From Mycolicibacterium parafortuitum (GTDB lineage: Bacteria > Actinomycetota > Actinomycetes > Mycobacteriales > Mycobacteriaceae): a DNA stretch of 64,000 bases. Made by a program: the position numbers and the translations under genes. Below, one piece after another: positions 35,800 through 44,522 of this stretch. Each line of letters starts with the position of its first letter. Positions within the stretch are counted from its first letter, which is position 1. Location: positions 124,001 to 188,000 of the forward strand of contig NZ_MVID01000008.1 of the NCBI RefSeq assembly GCF_002086815.1, written 5' to 3'. The notes below the pieces were generated by a model. It did not search any database, was not told the DNA's origin, and saw only the letters and a list, made by a program, of their open reading frames with translations.

Positions 35800-37010
35800 C
35801 GGCGGCTCCGGTGCACCGGGACCAGTGCCATCGCCTGGTCCAGCGTCGCGTCCGCCGGCCAGCGCACGACGTCCACACCGACGGTCGCCATATCGCGGTA
35901 CATGAAGGAGCGCTGCATCGCCCACATGCGGTGCACTAGCGGGTCGTGGTCGCCCTCGACCGGGCTGCCGTCGAGCACGTCGACCGCGATCACCGGGTGG
36001 CCGCGTCTGCGCAGGTCGATCAGCGCCAGCGCGAATTCGGTGTCCAGCATCGTCGAGAACGCGATCACGATCGCACCGGTCGGCACCGCGGCGCGCGGCG
36101 CGAGGGTGCCGGTCGCCTTCTCGAACGTGTCGGCCGCGCCGAGCATGGTGTCGAGGATGCGGTAGAACTGCCGCCGGCCGATGTCGGCGCCCAGCCAGCG
36201 GGTGGTGCGGCTACCCAATGCGACCAGGCCGGCGCGGTCGCCGTAGCGCAGTGCGCTCTGCACCACCTGCGCGGCGCCGCGCGCGGTGCGTTCGGTCGCC
36301 CGGGTGGCCGGGCCGGGCGGTTGCGGATAGGTGTCGACGAGCACCACCACGTCGGCCGCCCGGTCGGTGAGCCGTTCGGTGACGTGCAGGCTGCCGCGGC
36401 GGGCGCTGACCGGCCAGTTGACCGTGCGCAGCTGGTCGCCGGGAACGTAGGGGCGGATGTCGGCGAACTCCACCCCCGCACCGGTGTGCCGGGTCAGGTG
36501 TGTGCCGAGCCGGTCGAGCAGGTCGGTCAGCGGGATCCCGGTGGGTTGGCTTGGCGCGACCGGGAATACGCACACCTCGGCGGCATCGACGGTGCCGTGG
36601 CCCTCGAGCAGTCCACCGCGGCCGGTGACCCGCACCGAGGCCCGGATCGGATAGCGGCCCCACCGCGACGCGCGCGCCAGCACCGCACCCGTGCCACCGG
36701 GTTCGAGGTCCATCCCGGACACGGACTGACAGTCCAGCGTCACCGCGACGCCGTCGCCGGTGTCGGCGCGCACCGTCACCCGCGCGGGCTCGTCCTCGAA
36801 GCAGCGCTGGAAGTCCGGATCGGCGTGCACGGTGACGGTCGGAGCGCGGCGCTGCCAGCCGAGCGAGCACAGGATCCCGGCAAGCGGCGCGGCGAAGCCG
36901 ACGAGCTCCCAGCGTCCGGTGACCAGCGCGGCGACCATCGCCGCCGCGACACACGTCGCGGCCGACTGCGTGACAACAGAAGCGCGCCAACGCAGTTCGA
37001 CCTCGGGCAT
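35796..37010 (-). CDS. DUF58 protein of the moxR cassette
   Basis: 404 residues. Two N-terminal membrane helices (about 10-45) anchor a cytosolic body; the DUF58 hallmark GVEFADIRPYVPGDQLRTVNW lies near residue 175 (key residues Arg, Pro-Gly-Asp, Val-Asn-Trp), followed by a von Willebrand factor A-like domain with VVVLVDTYP. DUF58/vWA proteins work with MoxR ATPases as adaptors or chaperone targets. The start ATG 37010 is four bases after the moxR stop. Confidence 0.9.
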   Translation of the reverse strand: MPEVELRWRASVVTQSAATCVAAAMVAALVTGRWELVGFAAPLAGILCSLGWQRRAPTVTVHADPDFQRCFEDEPARVTVRADTGDGVAVTLDCQSVSGMDLEPGGTGAVLARASRWGRYPIRASVRVTGRGGLLEGHGTVDAAEVCVFPVAPSQPTGIPLTDLLDRLGTHLTRHTGAGVEFADIRPYVPGDQLRTVNWPVSARRGSLHVTERLTDRAADVVVLVDTYPQPPGPATRATERTARGAAQVVQSALRYGDRAGLVALGSRTTRWLGADIGRRQFYRILDTMLGAADTFEKATGTLAPRAAVPTGAIVIAFSTMLDTEFALALIDLRRRGHPVIAVDVLDGSPVEGDHDPLVHRMWAMQRSFMYRDMATVGVDVVRWPADATLDQAMALVPVHRSRR

Positions 37011-37014
37011 ACCG

Positions 37015-37968
37015 CTACCCGGCCCTGGGCACCGGTGTGCGGCGCAGCAGTTCCTCGACGACGTCGGCACCCTGCACCTTGCGCACCCACATCTCGGGCC
37101 GCAGGCTGATGCGGTGCGCCATCGTCGGCACGGCGAGCGCCTTGACGTCCTCGGGGATCACGTAGTCCCTGCCGGCCAACAGTGCGCGGGCGCGGGCCAG
37201 CTGCACCAGGTCGAGTTCGGCGCGGGGGCTTGCCCCGACAGCCACCTGCGGGTGTTGCCGGCTCGCCGCGGCCAGCGACACCACGTAGTGCACCACGTCG
37301 TCGTGCACGCTGACCTGCTCCACGGACTCCTGCATGTGCAGCAGCTCGTCGGCGTCGACGACCCGGCGCACCGGCACCGGCTCGGACCCGCGGTCGAGCC
37401 TGCGGCGCAGCATCGTCGCCTCCTCCGGCTGCGACAGGTATTTGAGCTCGAGCCGGATCGCGAACCGGTCCAGCTGCGCCTCGGGCAGCGGGTAGGTGCC
37501 CTCGTACTCGATCGGATTGTCGGTGGCCAGCACCAGGAACGGGTCGGGCAGCCGATGGGTCGCCCCGTCGATGCTGACCTGACGCTCGGCCATCGCCTCC
37601 AGAAGCGCCGCCTGCGTCTTCGGCGGGGTGCGGTTGATCTCGTCGCCGAGCAGCAGGTTGGTGAAGATCGGTCCCCGGCGGAATTCGAACCGGCCCGACT
37701 GCATGTCGTAGATCGTCGAGCCGAGCAGGTCGGCGGGCAGCAGGTCCGGGGTGAACTGCACGCGGGTGAACTCCAGGCCCAGTGCGGCGGCGAAAGATTT
37801 GGCGATCAGCGTCTTGCCGAGGCCGGGCAGGTCCTCGACCAGGATGTGCCCGCGGGCCAGCACGGTGATCAGGATCAGGTTCAGCGCGGCACGTTTACCG
37901 ACCACGGCGCGGCCGATCTCGTCGAGGACCGCCTCGCAGCGTTCGGTGGTCACCGCCGGTGTGCTCAC
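37015..37968 (-). CDS. moxR: MoxR-family AAA+ ATPase
   Basis: 317 residues from a GTG overlapping the preceding stop (GTGA). AAA+ motifs: Walker A EDLPGLGKTLIAKS, Walker B LLLGDEINRTPPKTQ, sensor 1 ATDNPIEYEGTYPLPEAQLDR with the arginine finger region, and sensor 2 ASPRAELDL. MoxR ATPases with DUF58/vWA partners act as chaperones or metal-insertion machines. It resembles MoxR3 of M. tuberculosis by neighbourhood (DUF4129-type protein, 160-residue protein, MoxR, DUF58, small membrane protein). Cytosolic, forming a hexamer in the family. Confidence 0.95.
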   Translation of the reverse strand: MSTPAVTTERCEAVLDEIGRAVVGKRAALNLILITVLARGHILVEDLPGLGKTLIAKSFAAALGLEFTRVQFTPDLLPADLLGSTIYDMQSGRFEFRRGPIFTNLLLGDEINRTPPKTQAALLEAMAERQVSIDGATHRLPDPFLVLATDNPIEYEGTYPLPEAQLDRFAIRLELKYLSQPEEATMLRRRLDRGSEPVPVRRVVDADELLHMQESVEQVSVHDDVVHYVVSLAAASRQHPQVAVGASPRAELDLVQLARARALLAGRDYVIPEDVKALAVPTMAHRISLRPEMWVRKVQGADVVEELLRRTPVPRAG

Positions 37969-38447
37969 AGCCGCTCCAGTCGTCGCAGGATCTCGTCGAG
38001 CGTGCGGCGGCCCGGTCCCAGCTCGGCGGCGCCGGTGCGGCTGATGTTCTCCGGATCGACCCAAGGCCAGAGCGCGTCGCCGAACACCATCTGGCCGGTC
38101 GCCTGGAATGCCCTGGCGTCCTTGGCTTTACGGCGCCCCGAGGCGAGCTCGAACTGCCGGGCCAGCATCGGGCGCAACCTTCGGTCCCAGTCCGCGCGCG
38201 ACGACTCCGACCAGGAGATCAGCGTCTCGGTGCGCGCCAGCCACCGCTGGATCGCCGCCGCCGCATCGTCGGACACTCCGTCGTCGGGCGGTGCGTCCTC
38301 GTGCGCCATCCGGGTCCGCACCGCGATCAACGCACACGCCAGCGCCGCCCCGGTCACCGCGATCACCACATCGCGCTCCAACTGGGTCAGCGCGAACAGC
38401 TGCACCGCAACTACCAGAATCACCGCACCCACAACGATTTTCGTCAT
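37965..38447 (-). CDS. Two-helix membrane protein of the moxR cassette
   Basis: 160 residues: two N-terminal helices (about 4-20 and 25-43) and a cytosolic helical domain with IQRWLARTETLISWSESSR and DWDRRLRPMLARQFELA. Overlaps both neighbours by four bases. Equivalent of the 160-residue Rv3165c-type gene (recalled). No known function beyond association with MoxR. Confidence 0.78.
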   Translation of the reverse strand: MTKIVVGAVILVVAVQLFALTQLERDVVIAVTGAALACALIAVRTRMAHEDAPPDDGVSDDAAAAIQRWLARTETLISWSESSRADWDRRLRPMLARQFELASGRRKAKDARAFQATGQMVFGDALWPWVDPENISRTGAAELGPGRRTLDEILRRLERL

Positions 38448-39406
38448 GTCGCCACCCGAAGCTCGACGAGCACGGCCTGCAGCGCGGCCACCGCGTCGGC
38501 GCGGTGCCCGTCGTCCATCACGTGCGGGCTGAACCGCGCCTCCTCGAACAGCTCAACCAGCCGGGTGGCGTGCCCGGCCTGCAGCACCTCGCGTTGGATC
38601 GCGCGGGCCAGCACCTCGGACGGGGTGTCGGAGTCCTGCGGTGTGGTGCCGGGCGACTTCCCGAGTTCCCGTTCCATCGCCAGGTAGCACGCGATGATGG
38701 CCTCGCGCGGGTCGCGGTCGGGGTCGTCCATCTCGGCCAGGCCGAGCTCGGCGGCACGGGCCAGGTCGGTGCCGGGCGCCCGGGGCCGGGTCCGCGGGCG
38801 GTCGGGCGCCGGCGGCGGGACGGGTTCACGGGGCCGGCGCCGCAGCAGGGTCGCGGTCACCGACAGCGCCAGCAGCACCATCGTCGCGACCGCGAGGATG
38901 CCGAAGACGTTGCCGCCCTGCGGCGCAGGCGGTCGCTGCCGGCCCGCGTCGGTGGCGTCGTCTGGGCGTGACGGTTCGTCGAGTACCGGGGCGTCGCCGG
39001 CCACCGCGTCATCGACCGGCACCGAGGCCCAGCGCATCAGCATCAGCAGTACCAGCGTCCACGCGACCAGGACGGCGGCGGCGATCAGCAGCTGGCGCCA
39101 CGGCAGGGTGCCGCGGCCGGCGCGCATCTCCCGGCGGGGGTCCGCCGCGGCCGGGCCGGCGGACCGGTGCAGGGCCTGCGCCAGGATCGAGATCGCGATG
39201 GCCGCGATCGACACGGTCAGCATCACGATCACCGCGACGGTGCCGGAGCCGCCGTCGACGGGTTCGGGTTCGGGGCGGCGTTGTTCGCCGGGCAGGTATC
39301 CGCGTAGCGACACCATCGCGAGCGTGAGCAGGGCGACCACCGCGATCGCGCGCGTCAGCGCCCTGCGGTCACCGGGTTCGGTCGTGTCGGACTCGCTGTC
39401 GGGCAT
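38444..39406 (-). CDS. DUF4129-type membrane protein, first gene of the moxR cassette
   Basis: 320 residues with four hydrophobic helices (about 17-34, 55-75, 105-125 and 165-190), a Pro/Arg-rich linker, and a C-terminal cytosolic helical domain carrying DPREAIIACYLAMERELG, the DUF4129 signature. Such proteins accompany MoxR/DUF58 genes in actinobacteria and may be membrane receptors for the complex. Five genes from here down to 35395 are linked by zero to four-base overlaps, so they are one operon. Confidence 0.82.
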   Translation of the reverse strand: MPDSESDTTEPGDRRALTRAIAVVALLTLAMVSLRGYLPGEQRRPEPEPVDGGSGTVAVIVMLTVSIAAIAISILAQALHRSAGPAAADPRREMRAGRGTLPWRQLLIAAAVLVAWTLVLLMLMRWASVPVDDAVAGDAPVLDEPSRPDDATDAGRQRPPAPQGGNVFGILAVATMVLLALSVTATLLRRRPREPVPPPAPDRPRTRPRAPGTDLARAAELGLAEMDDPDRDPREAIIACYLAMERELGKSPGTTPQDSDTPSEVLARAIQREVLQAGHATRLVELFEEARFSPHVMDDGHRADAVAALQAVLVELRVAT

Positions 39407-39504
39407 CGCCCACCCTCGGTTCCAGCGCCGACGGCCGGGCCGCCGCCGGCCTGTCCCCATCGTGGCACGCCGGGCGCGCCACCGACCGCGAAAGGACTAT
39501 CCGG

Positions 39505-40527
39505 TCAGAACATCTGCCAATCCGACGCACCGTCGGGGAGGTCGTACAAGCCGCCGTCGGTGTTCTTGATGACCACCGCGTCGCCGCTGCCGAAGTTCTT
39601 CCGGAACCACGCCGCATCCTCGGCGCTGAGGTTGATGCACCCGTGGCTGACGTTGCTGTTGCCCTGCGCGCCTTCCGACCACGGTGCGCCGTGGACGAAG
39701 ATCCCGCTGTTGTCGATGCGAACCGCGTCCTTGACCTTGAGCTTGTAGCCCTCACCGGACGGGTCGTCGACGGGAACCCCGTACGTCGAGGAGTCCATCA
39801 CGATCTCGTCGAACTTCTCCAGCACGTAGTAGGTGCCGTTCCTGGTGTCGTAGCCGGGCTTGCCCATCGACACCGGGAAGGTCTGCTCCAGCACACCGTC
39901 GCGATGGACCTCCATCTGCTTGGTGTCGTTGTCGATGGTCGCGACCAGTTGCTCGGGCACGGTGAAGCTGGACTTGGTGCCCGCGGCGTCGATGGTGACG
40001 ACGGTGCCCGCCGGCCAGAAGTCCTGAGGGCGCCAGCGCAGCTGGGTGTCGGTGACCCAGTAGAACCGGCCGGGAACCGGCGGGTTCGACGAGATGTGGA
40101 CCGCGTCCTGGGCCATCTGCTTGTTGGCGATCGGACGCTGGAAGTTGATGTAGATCGGCTTGGCCGCGCCGACGATCGAGCCGTTGGTCGGGTTGAACGA
40201 CGGCGGCACGAACGGCGGCTGCCCGACGAACGGGTTCGGGTTCTGGCCGGCGGGCGTGCCCTCGGGGATCGGCTGCGGGGTGCCGGGGATGATCGCGAAC
40301 GGATCCCTGGCCGGAGCGGCCGTGTCGACGGAGGTGGCCGCCGCCGGGGCGGCGCCCGGGTTCGGCAGCGCGGCCGGATCCGCCGGCGGCGCGGGCACCG
40401 GAGCAGGGGCCGGGACGGGTTCGAGCGCCGGCTGGGCCAGTGCCGACGGCGCGGCGAGCGTCAGTCCCGCGACCACGCCCGCTGTCGTCAGCAGGGCGAT
40501 GAGCCGTCTCCTGTTTCGCTGCCGCAT
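39505..40527 (-). CDS. L,D-transpeptidase (LdtMt4/Rv0192-like)
   Basis: 340 residues. Signal peptide ending near SALA, a long Pro/Ala linker to about residue 105, an Ig-like domain ([17 protein letters not shown]), and a YkuD catalytic domain with HGAPW (His279) and SHGCINLS (catalytic Cys297). It forms 3-3 crosslinks in peptidoglycan or attaches proteins to it, in the periplasm, and is the target of carbapenems. The GGAGGT before ATG 40527 supports the start. Position between the ricR/ilvD and zmp1 regions matches Rv0192 (LdtMt4). Confidence 0.94.
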   Translation of the reverse strand: MRQRNRRRLIALLTTAGVVAGLTLAAPSALAQPALEPVPAPAPVPAPPADPAALPNPGAAPAAATSVDTAAPARDPFAIIPGTPQPIPEGTPAGQNPNPFVGQPPFVPPSFNPTNGSIVGAAKPIYINFQRPIANKQMAQDAVHISSNPPVPGRFYWVTDTQLRWRPQDFWPAGTVVTIDAAGTKSSFTVPEQLVATIDNDTKQMEVHRDGVLEQTFPVSMGKPGYDTRNGTYYVLEKFDEIVMDSSTYGVPVDDPSGEGYKLKVKDAVRIDNSGIFVHGAPWSEGAQGNSNVSHGCINLSAEDAAWFRKNFGSGDAVVIKNTDGGLYDLPDGASDWQMF

Positions 40528-40704
40528 GCGTTACCTCCAGTCCGGCGACTGACCCCAGTGTGGCACAGCGCCACGGTCGTTCCTGCTGGCGAACGCTGCG
40601 GCCGGACTCCGGCACCGTTCGACGAAGGGGTGTTGACCTGCACTGTTGTTCGCCTCCGGGGGACGATCCGTTACCGGTGAACGAGGCCGGTCACACTGGT
40701 CACC

Positions 40705-41004
40705 ATGATCGTCGCGTTCAGCATCAGTCCGTCCGCCGGAGACGACACCGGCGGTGTCAGTGCCGCGGTCGCCGAGGCCGTCCGGGTGGTCCGCGCGTCG
40801 GGCCTGCCCAACGAGACCAACGCGATGTTCACCAACATCGAGGGCGAATGGGACGAGGTGATGGCCGTCGTCAAGCAGGCGGTCGACGCGGTCGCGGCGG
40901 TGTCGCCGCGGGTGAGCCTGGTCCTCAAGGCCGACATCCGGCCCGGCTTCACCGGCCAGCTCGCCGCGAAGGTGCAGCGCATCGACGCCGCATTGTCTCA
41001 ATAG
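40705..41004 (+). CDS. Thiamine-binding (MTH1187/YkoF-like) protein
   Basis: 99 residues, a complete single ferredoxin-like domain of the MTH1187 family, small thiamine-binding proteins: FSISPSAGDD, TNAMFTNIEGEWDEVMAVVK and SLVLKADIRPG are typical. Soluble and cytosolic. A 177-base divergent region separates it from the transpeptidase; I could not pick out a convincing promoter or Shine-Dalgarno. No thiamine gene or TPP riboswitch was seen nearby. Confidence 0.83.
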   Translation: MIVAFSISPSAGDDTGGVSAAVAEAVRVVRASGLPNETNAMFTNIEGEWDEVMAVVKQAVDAVAAVSPRVSLVLKADIRPGFTGQLAAKVQRIDAALSQ

Positions 41005-41017
41005 CCGCGTTGTCTCA

Positions 41018-42091
41018 CTAGCCCCCGCGTTCGGCGACCAGCGCCTGATAGAGCGCGAGGTAGTTGTCGACCATCGCCGCCAGGCCGTGTTCGGCGACCG
41101 CGACCTTGCGCACCAGCGACCGCGACAACCGTGACGCGTCGGCGACGGCGGCGGCCATCGCGTCCACGTCACCCGGCGGGACCAGGCATCCGCACCGCTC
41201 GTCGACCAGTTCGGGCAGGCCGCCGGTGGCGAACGCGACCACGGGCGTTCCGCACGCCATCGCCTCGGCCGCGACCTGACCGTACGGCTCGTCCCACAAC
41301 GGGGTCACCAATGCGGCCGCGGCGCCACCGATCAACACTGCCAGCGTTTCCCGGTCCAGGTGCCCGGCATAGGTGATCCGGTCGTCGAGGCGCGGCTCGA
41401 TGTCGAGCCGGAAGTAGTCGGGGTCGCTGACCGGGCCTGCGAGCACGAGCCTGCGCCCGGCACGCCGCGCCGCGTCGATCGCCAGGTGCGGGGCTTTCTC
41501 GGGCAGGATCCGGCCCGACCACACGAGGTGCTCGCCGCCCGCGCCGAGCGGCCAGCCCTCGACGTCGATACCGTTGCGCACCACCGTCAACCGCCGGATG
41601 CCGACGTGCGCCCACGAGGCCGCCGACCGCTCGCTGACGGCGGCGAACATCAGCCGGGTGCGCGCGACGGCACCGACGGCGGCCTCCAGCATCGGGAACG
41701 GCGGGGTGTGCAGCGTGGTCAGCACCGGGGCGCGCAGTCTGGTCGCCGCCAGCACCGGTACCGGGTTGAGGCTGTGGTTGTGCACGACGTCGAACGCGTC
41801 CTCGGCAGTGGCGAGGTCGGCCATCAGCCCGGTGAACGCACGGTGGTGGGACTCCTTGACCGCGCCTGGCAACGGCCACGGCACCGAGGCCGCGGCGGTG
41901 CGGGGCAGCTCCTGGATCGTCAGCGCCGGGTCACTGCAGCCGAGATCGGTGCCCGGGGCGGCGAACAGCGTCACCGCGTGACCGCGGGCCACCAGTGCGC
42001 GGGTCAGGTGGAAGACGTGGGCCTCGATGCCGCCCGCGAACGGTTCCCGGATCGGGAAGTGGGCGTGTGCGATCAACGCGATGCGCAGCAA
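41018..42091 (-). CDS. GT4-family glycosyltransferase
   Basis: 357-residue GT-B retaining glycosyltransferase, cytosolic face. N-terminal acceptor loop FAGGIEAHVFHLTRAL; donor-binding elements VVRNGIDVEGW, SGRILPEKAPHLAIDAA, and the EX7E motif region DEPYGQVAAEAMACGTPVV. The reading frame upstream of TTG 42091 has no ATG or GTG, and GAGGAA lies about nine bases before that TTG, so a TTG start is likely. The acceptor could be a glycolipid or a small metabolite. It is separate from the divergent and convergent neighbours. Confidence 0.9.
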   Translation of the reverse strand: MLRIALIAHAHFPIREPFAGGIEAHVFHLTRALVARGHAVTLFAAPGTDLGCSDPALTIQELPRTAAASVPWPLPGAVKESHHRAFTGLMADLATAEDAFDVVHNHSLNPVPVLAATRLRAPVLTTLHTPPFPMLEAAVGAVARTRLMFAAVSERSAASWAHVGIRRLTVVRNGIDVEGWPLGAGGEHLVWSGRILPEKAPHLAIDAARRAGRRLVLAGPVSDPDYFRLDIEPRLDDRITYAGHLDRETLAVLIGGAAAALVTPLWDEPYGQVAAEAMACGTPVVAFATGGLPELVDERCGCLVPPGDVDAMAAAVADASRLSRSLVRKVAVAEHGLAAMVDNYLALYQALVAERGG

Positions 42092-42169
42092 TCGGGCACT
42101 TCCTCGTCGGTGGGCGGCAGCAACGCTGTCCCCATACCCGGCGTCGGGTCTCGGTGAACGTACCGATGT

Positions 42170-43450
42170 CTAGGCCGCCTCGAAGAGAGCGAGGTCGATG
42201 CTGAACTGGTCTTCGACAACGCTGCGGCGGATGATGCGGGTGCCTGGTTGCGGTGGGGCGATCGAGTAGTACACGGCATGGGTGGGAGTGCAGAATTCGG
42301 CGGAATGGGCGCCGTTGTCCTCGCTGGTGCGCACCCGCCATCCGGGCGCCTCTTTGGCGTAGTTGCACGCCTCGCACAGTCCAAGGCCGTTGAGCGCGCT
42401 GGTTTTTCCACCGCCGCGGTCGGGGGTGGCGTGGTCGTGGTGGCGAATCGGGGCGTTGCAGTAGGGGGTCCGGCACGTCTGATCGCGTAGCCCGATGAAC
42501 ATCGCGAGCCCCTTGGGGAAGATCCGCGACCGCGACTCCATCGCCACCAGCTGCCCTGAGTCGGGGTGGCGGTAGAGGCGGCGCAGAGTGACTTTGGCGT
42601 TCTCGTCGGTGATCGCGTCGCTGAGCAGCCGCCGGACCACCTCAGCCGGCACCGGCCCGTAGCCCTGCAGGTAGCCGGGGCTGTCGTCGCCGCCGAACAA
42701 CGTGGTGTCTGCCAACACCAGGTTCAGGTTGAGATCCGGTGGTGTGGTCACCGCGCGCCCGGAGATGCGCTCGTAGGCCGTGTCGGTCATCACCTGCCCC
42801 CGCGAGCGACCGTCGCCGGTCACGTCGGCCGCGCGCCTGAGTGCGGCGTACATGCCGATACCCTGCGACAGCGGCATCAGGAACGTCACGTAGACCATGC
42901 CGTTGGGAGCGGGCCGGGTCGTGACACAGCGAGCGTTGGCGGCTCTGTTGTTGCGCTCGACCACGGCCGCGGCGTCCAGGCGGGCGGTGATCCGCTTGGC
43001 TTCACCGGCCACCCGGTTGTCGCCCCACCCTGCCAGTCTCGCCATGTCGGCGCACATCTCGGCATCAAGCTGTCGCCGGTGAGCCAGGGACAAACACGCC
43101 GATTCGCGCACGATCAGCGTGGCGCGATACTCCGACAACACCCCGGCCTGCAGCGCCGCGAGCGTGTACGGCATCTCATGGACCAGCGCCTTGGCCACAC
43201 CGAGATGGGTGTTGCCCTTCACCGGGGCGTCGCGGCGCGCCAGCGCGATCTCCGACGCCAACCCCTTTCCGCGCCGCTTCTGCGGTATTCCGGCGGCCTG
43301 TTCGGCGGCCGCGCGCTTTGCGGCCCACAGCGCCGTTGCGCGGACCTGGGCCGCGGCGGCCTTCGACTTGAGCTGTTCGTAGTGCTCGACGAGGATCCGG
43401 AGGTCCTCCTCGGAAGCCCCCGGATCGATGTCGAACAGCTCGTCGAACAT
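42170..43450 (-). CDS. 13E12-type protein: DUF222 plus HNH nuclease domain
   Basis: 426 residues from ATG 43450 (an in-frame GTG at 43480 is less likely). The first 300 residues are DUF222 (EDLRILVEHYEQLKSKAAA; MPYTLAALQAG); the C-terminal HNH domain shows CRTPYCNAPIRHHDHATP and GLGLCEACNYAKEAPGW, with two CxxC-like zinc pairs and His-Asn-His residues. This is the REP13E12 family, present in many copies in mycobacteria and phages; role is unknown, though nuclease folds and mobile origin are suspected. No flanking direct repeats or att site were found here. Confidence 0.9.
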   Translation of the reverse strand: MFDELFDIDPGASEEDLRILVEHYEQLKSKAAAAQVRATALWAAKRAAAEQAAGIPQKRRGKGLASEIALARRDAPVKGNTHLGVAKALVHEMPYTLAALQAGVLSEYRATLIVRESACLSLAHRRQLDAEMCADMARLAGWGDNRVAGEAKRITARLDAAAVVERNNRAANARCVTTRPAPNGMVYVTFLMPLSQGIGMYAALRRAADVTGDGRSRGQVMTDTAYERISGRAVTTPPDLNLNLVLADTTLFGGDDSPGYLQGYGPVPAEVVRRLLSDAITDENAKVTLRRLYRHPDSGQLVAMESRSRIFPKGLAMFIGLRDQTCRTPYCNAPIRHHDHATPDRGGGKTSALNGLGLCEACNYAKEAPGWRVRTSEDNGAHSAEFCTPTHAVYYSIAPPQPGTRIIRRSVVEDQFSIDLALFEAA

Positions 43451-43507
43451 GTGTTCGATACTACTCCGCGCCCCCGACACGCGACGAGCTCGTCGAACTC
43501 GTTCCGG

Positions 43508-43822
43508 TCAGGACCGGACGAGGCGCGCGATCGCCGCGGAGGCTTCGGCGAGCTTCTCGTCCGCCTCGGCGCCGCCGGCGGCCACCGCGTGGCTGACGCA
43601 ATGGCCCAGATGCTCGTCGAGCAGCCCGAGCGCCACCGACTGCAGCGCGCTGTTCACCGCGCTGATCTGGGTCAGCACATCGATGCAGTACTTGTCCTCG
43701 TCGATCATCTTCGCGATCCCGCGGACCTGGCCCTCGATGCGGCGCAGCCGTTTGGCGTAGTTCTCCTTCTGCGCCGAGTAGCCGTGCGCCTCGCTGGGCG
43801 CGGTGGTGGAACTGTCGGTCAC
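43508..43822 (-). CDS. ricR: RicR, copper-sensing CsoR-family repressor
   Basis: 104 residues. The Cu(I) site is complete: Cys46, His71 and Cys75 (25 and 4 residues apart, as in CsoR of M. tuberculosis), in YCIDVL and HLGHCVSHA. The arginine-rich helix KRLRRIEGQVRG contacts DNA. GTG start overlaps the stop of the DUF305 lipoprotein (GTGA). A TACCC-N5-GGGTA box precedes the operon at 44462-44476, implying autoregulation that is lifted by Cu(I). Counterpart of Rv0190. Confidence 0.95.
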   Translation of the reverse strand: MTDSSTTAPSEAHGYSAQKENYAKRLRRIEGQVRGIAKMIDEDKYCIDVLTQISAVNSALQSVALGLLDEHLGHCVSHAVAAGGAEADEKLAEASAAIARLVRS

Positions 43823-44445
43823 GGCATGCCCTCCAGCATCTTCTTCATCTGAGCGATCTGAGGGTCCAGACCGGCCACGATCGTCCTGGCGACCGAGACC
43901 GCGTCCACGTTGGCGCCGTCGGCGATCTCGTCGTTGGCGATGGCGACACCGCCCTGGTGCTGGCCGACCATCGACTCCAGCCATAGTTTGTCGAATTCCG
44001 GCCCGGTCAGCGACTCCAACCGCGCCATCGTCGCGTCGTCGATCGTCCCCGGGACCGACGCCTCGGGGGCGTCGCTCGGCGACTCCCCACCGCCGTCGGC
44101 GCGGATGTCCGGGTTCTCGTCCCACTGCACCAGGAACACGTTGAGGATGTTGATCTCGGGTTGCTGGGTCGCGACGATCTGATCGGCCAGGCTGTTGAGC
44201 TCGGTGTTCGCCGACCGCGGCCCTGCCAGTTTCGCCAGCTCGATCGCCTGCTGGTGGTGCTTGACCATCAGGGTGGCGAAAGTGATGTCGGCGGAGTTGT
44301 AGCCGGCCGGGTTGCCGGTGATGACGGGCGACTCCAGGCTCGGCGAACCGGTGGACTCCTCCCCCGGGTTCTGCCCGCCACCGCAGCCGGACACCAGCAG
44401 CAGGGCGCACACCGCGGCGATCAGACGGACGAAGATCGACGTCAT
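43819..44445 (-). CDS. DUF305 lipoprotein, copper-associated
   Basis: 208 residues with lipobox SG-C at Cys21. Two DUF305 repeats with Met/His motifs, [19 protein letters not shown] and [17 protein letters not shown]; such His/Met clusters bind metal in copper-related ferritin-like DUF305 proteins. It is exported and anchored to the outer face of the membrane. It is the first gene of the RicR-boxed operon and the box lies 17 bases from its ATG, so it should be copper-induced. Function is probably periplasmic copper buffering; inference. Confidence 0.87.
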   Translation of the reverse strand: MTSIFVRLIAAVCALLLVSGCGGGQNPGEESTGSPSLESPVITGNPAGYNSADITFATLMVKHHQQAIELAKLAGPRSANTELNSLADQIVATQQPEINILNVFLVQWDENPDIRADGGGESPSDAPEASVPGTIDDATMARLESLTGPEFDKLWLESMVGQHQGGVAIANDEIADGANVDAVSVARTIVAGLDPQIAQMKKMLEGMP

Positions 44446-44461
44446 GCGGCCAGCGTACTAG

Positions 44462-44476
44462 TACCCCTCGGGGGTA
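44462..44476. promoter_or_regulatory. RicR operator (TACCC-N5-GGGTA)
   Basis: TACCCCTCGGGGGTA matches the RicR box pattern I recall (TACCC, five bases, GGGTA) exactly. It lies 17 bases before the DUF305 ATG and 47 bases before ilvD, in a 77-base divergent gap. It therefore probably overlaps the ricR-operon promoter; an effect on ilvD cannot be ruled out. Confidence 0.85.
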
Positions 44477-44522
44477 TCTACCTGGGTTTTACCGACCCAC
44501 CGCCGGGCGCATAATCAACCGC

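Noticed and set aside
40528..40704. A TPP riboswitch before the thiamine-binding protein
   Set aside because: No CTGAGA/GACC-type THI-box elements are present in the gap.
42170..43450. The DUF222/HNH gene as a mobile intron or homing element
   Set aside because: No flanking repeats, att site, or intron structure; the 13E12 family is common in mycobacterial chromosomes.
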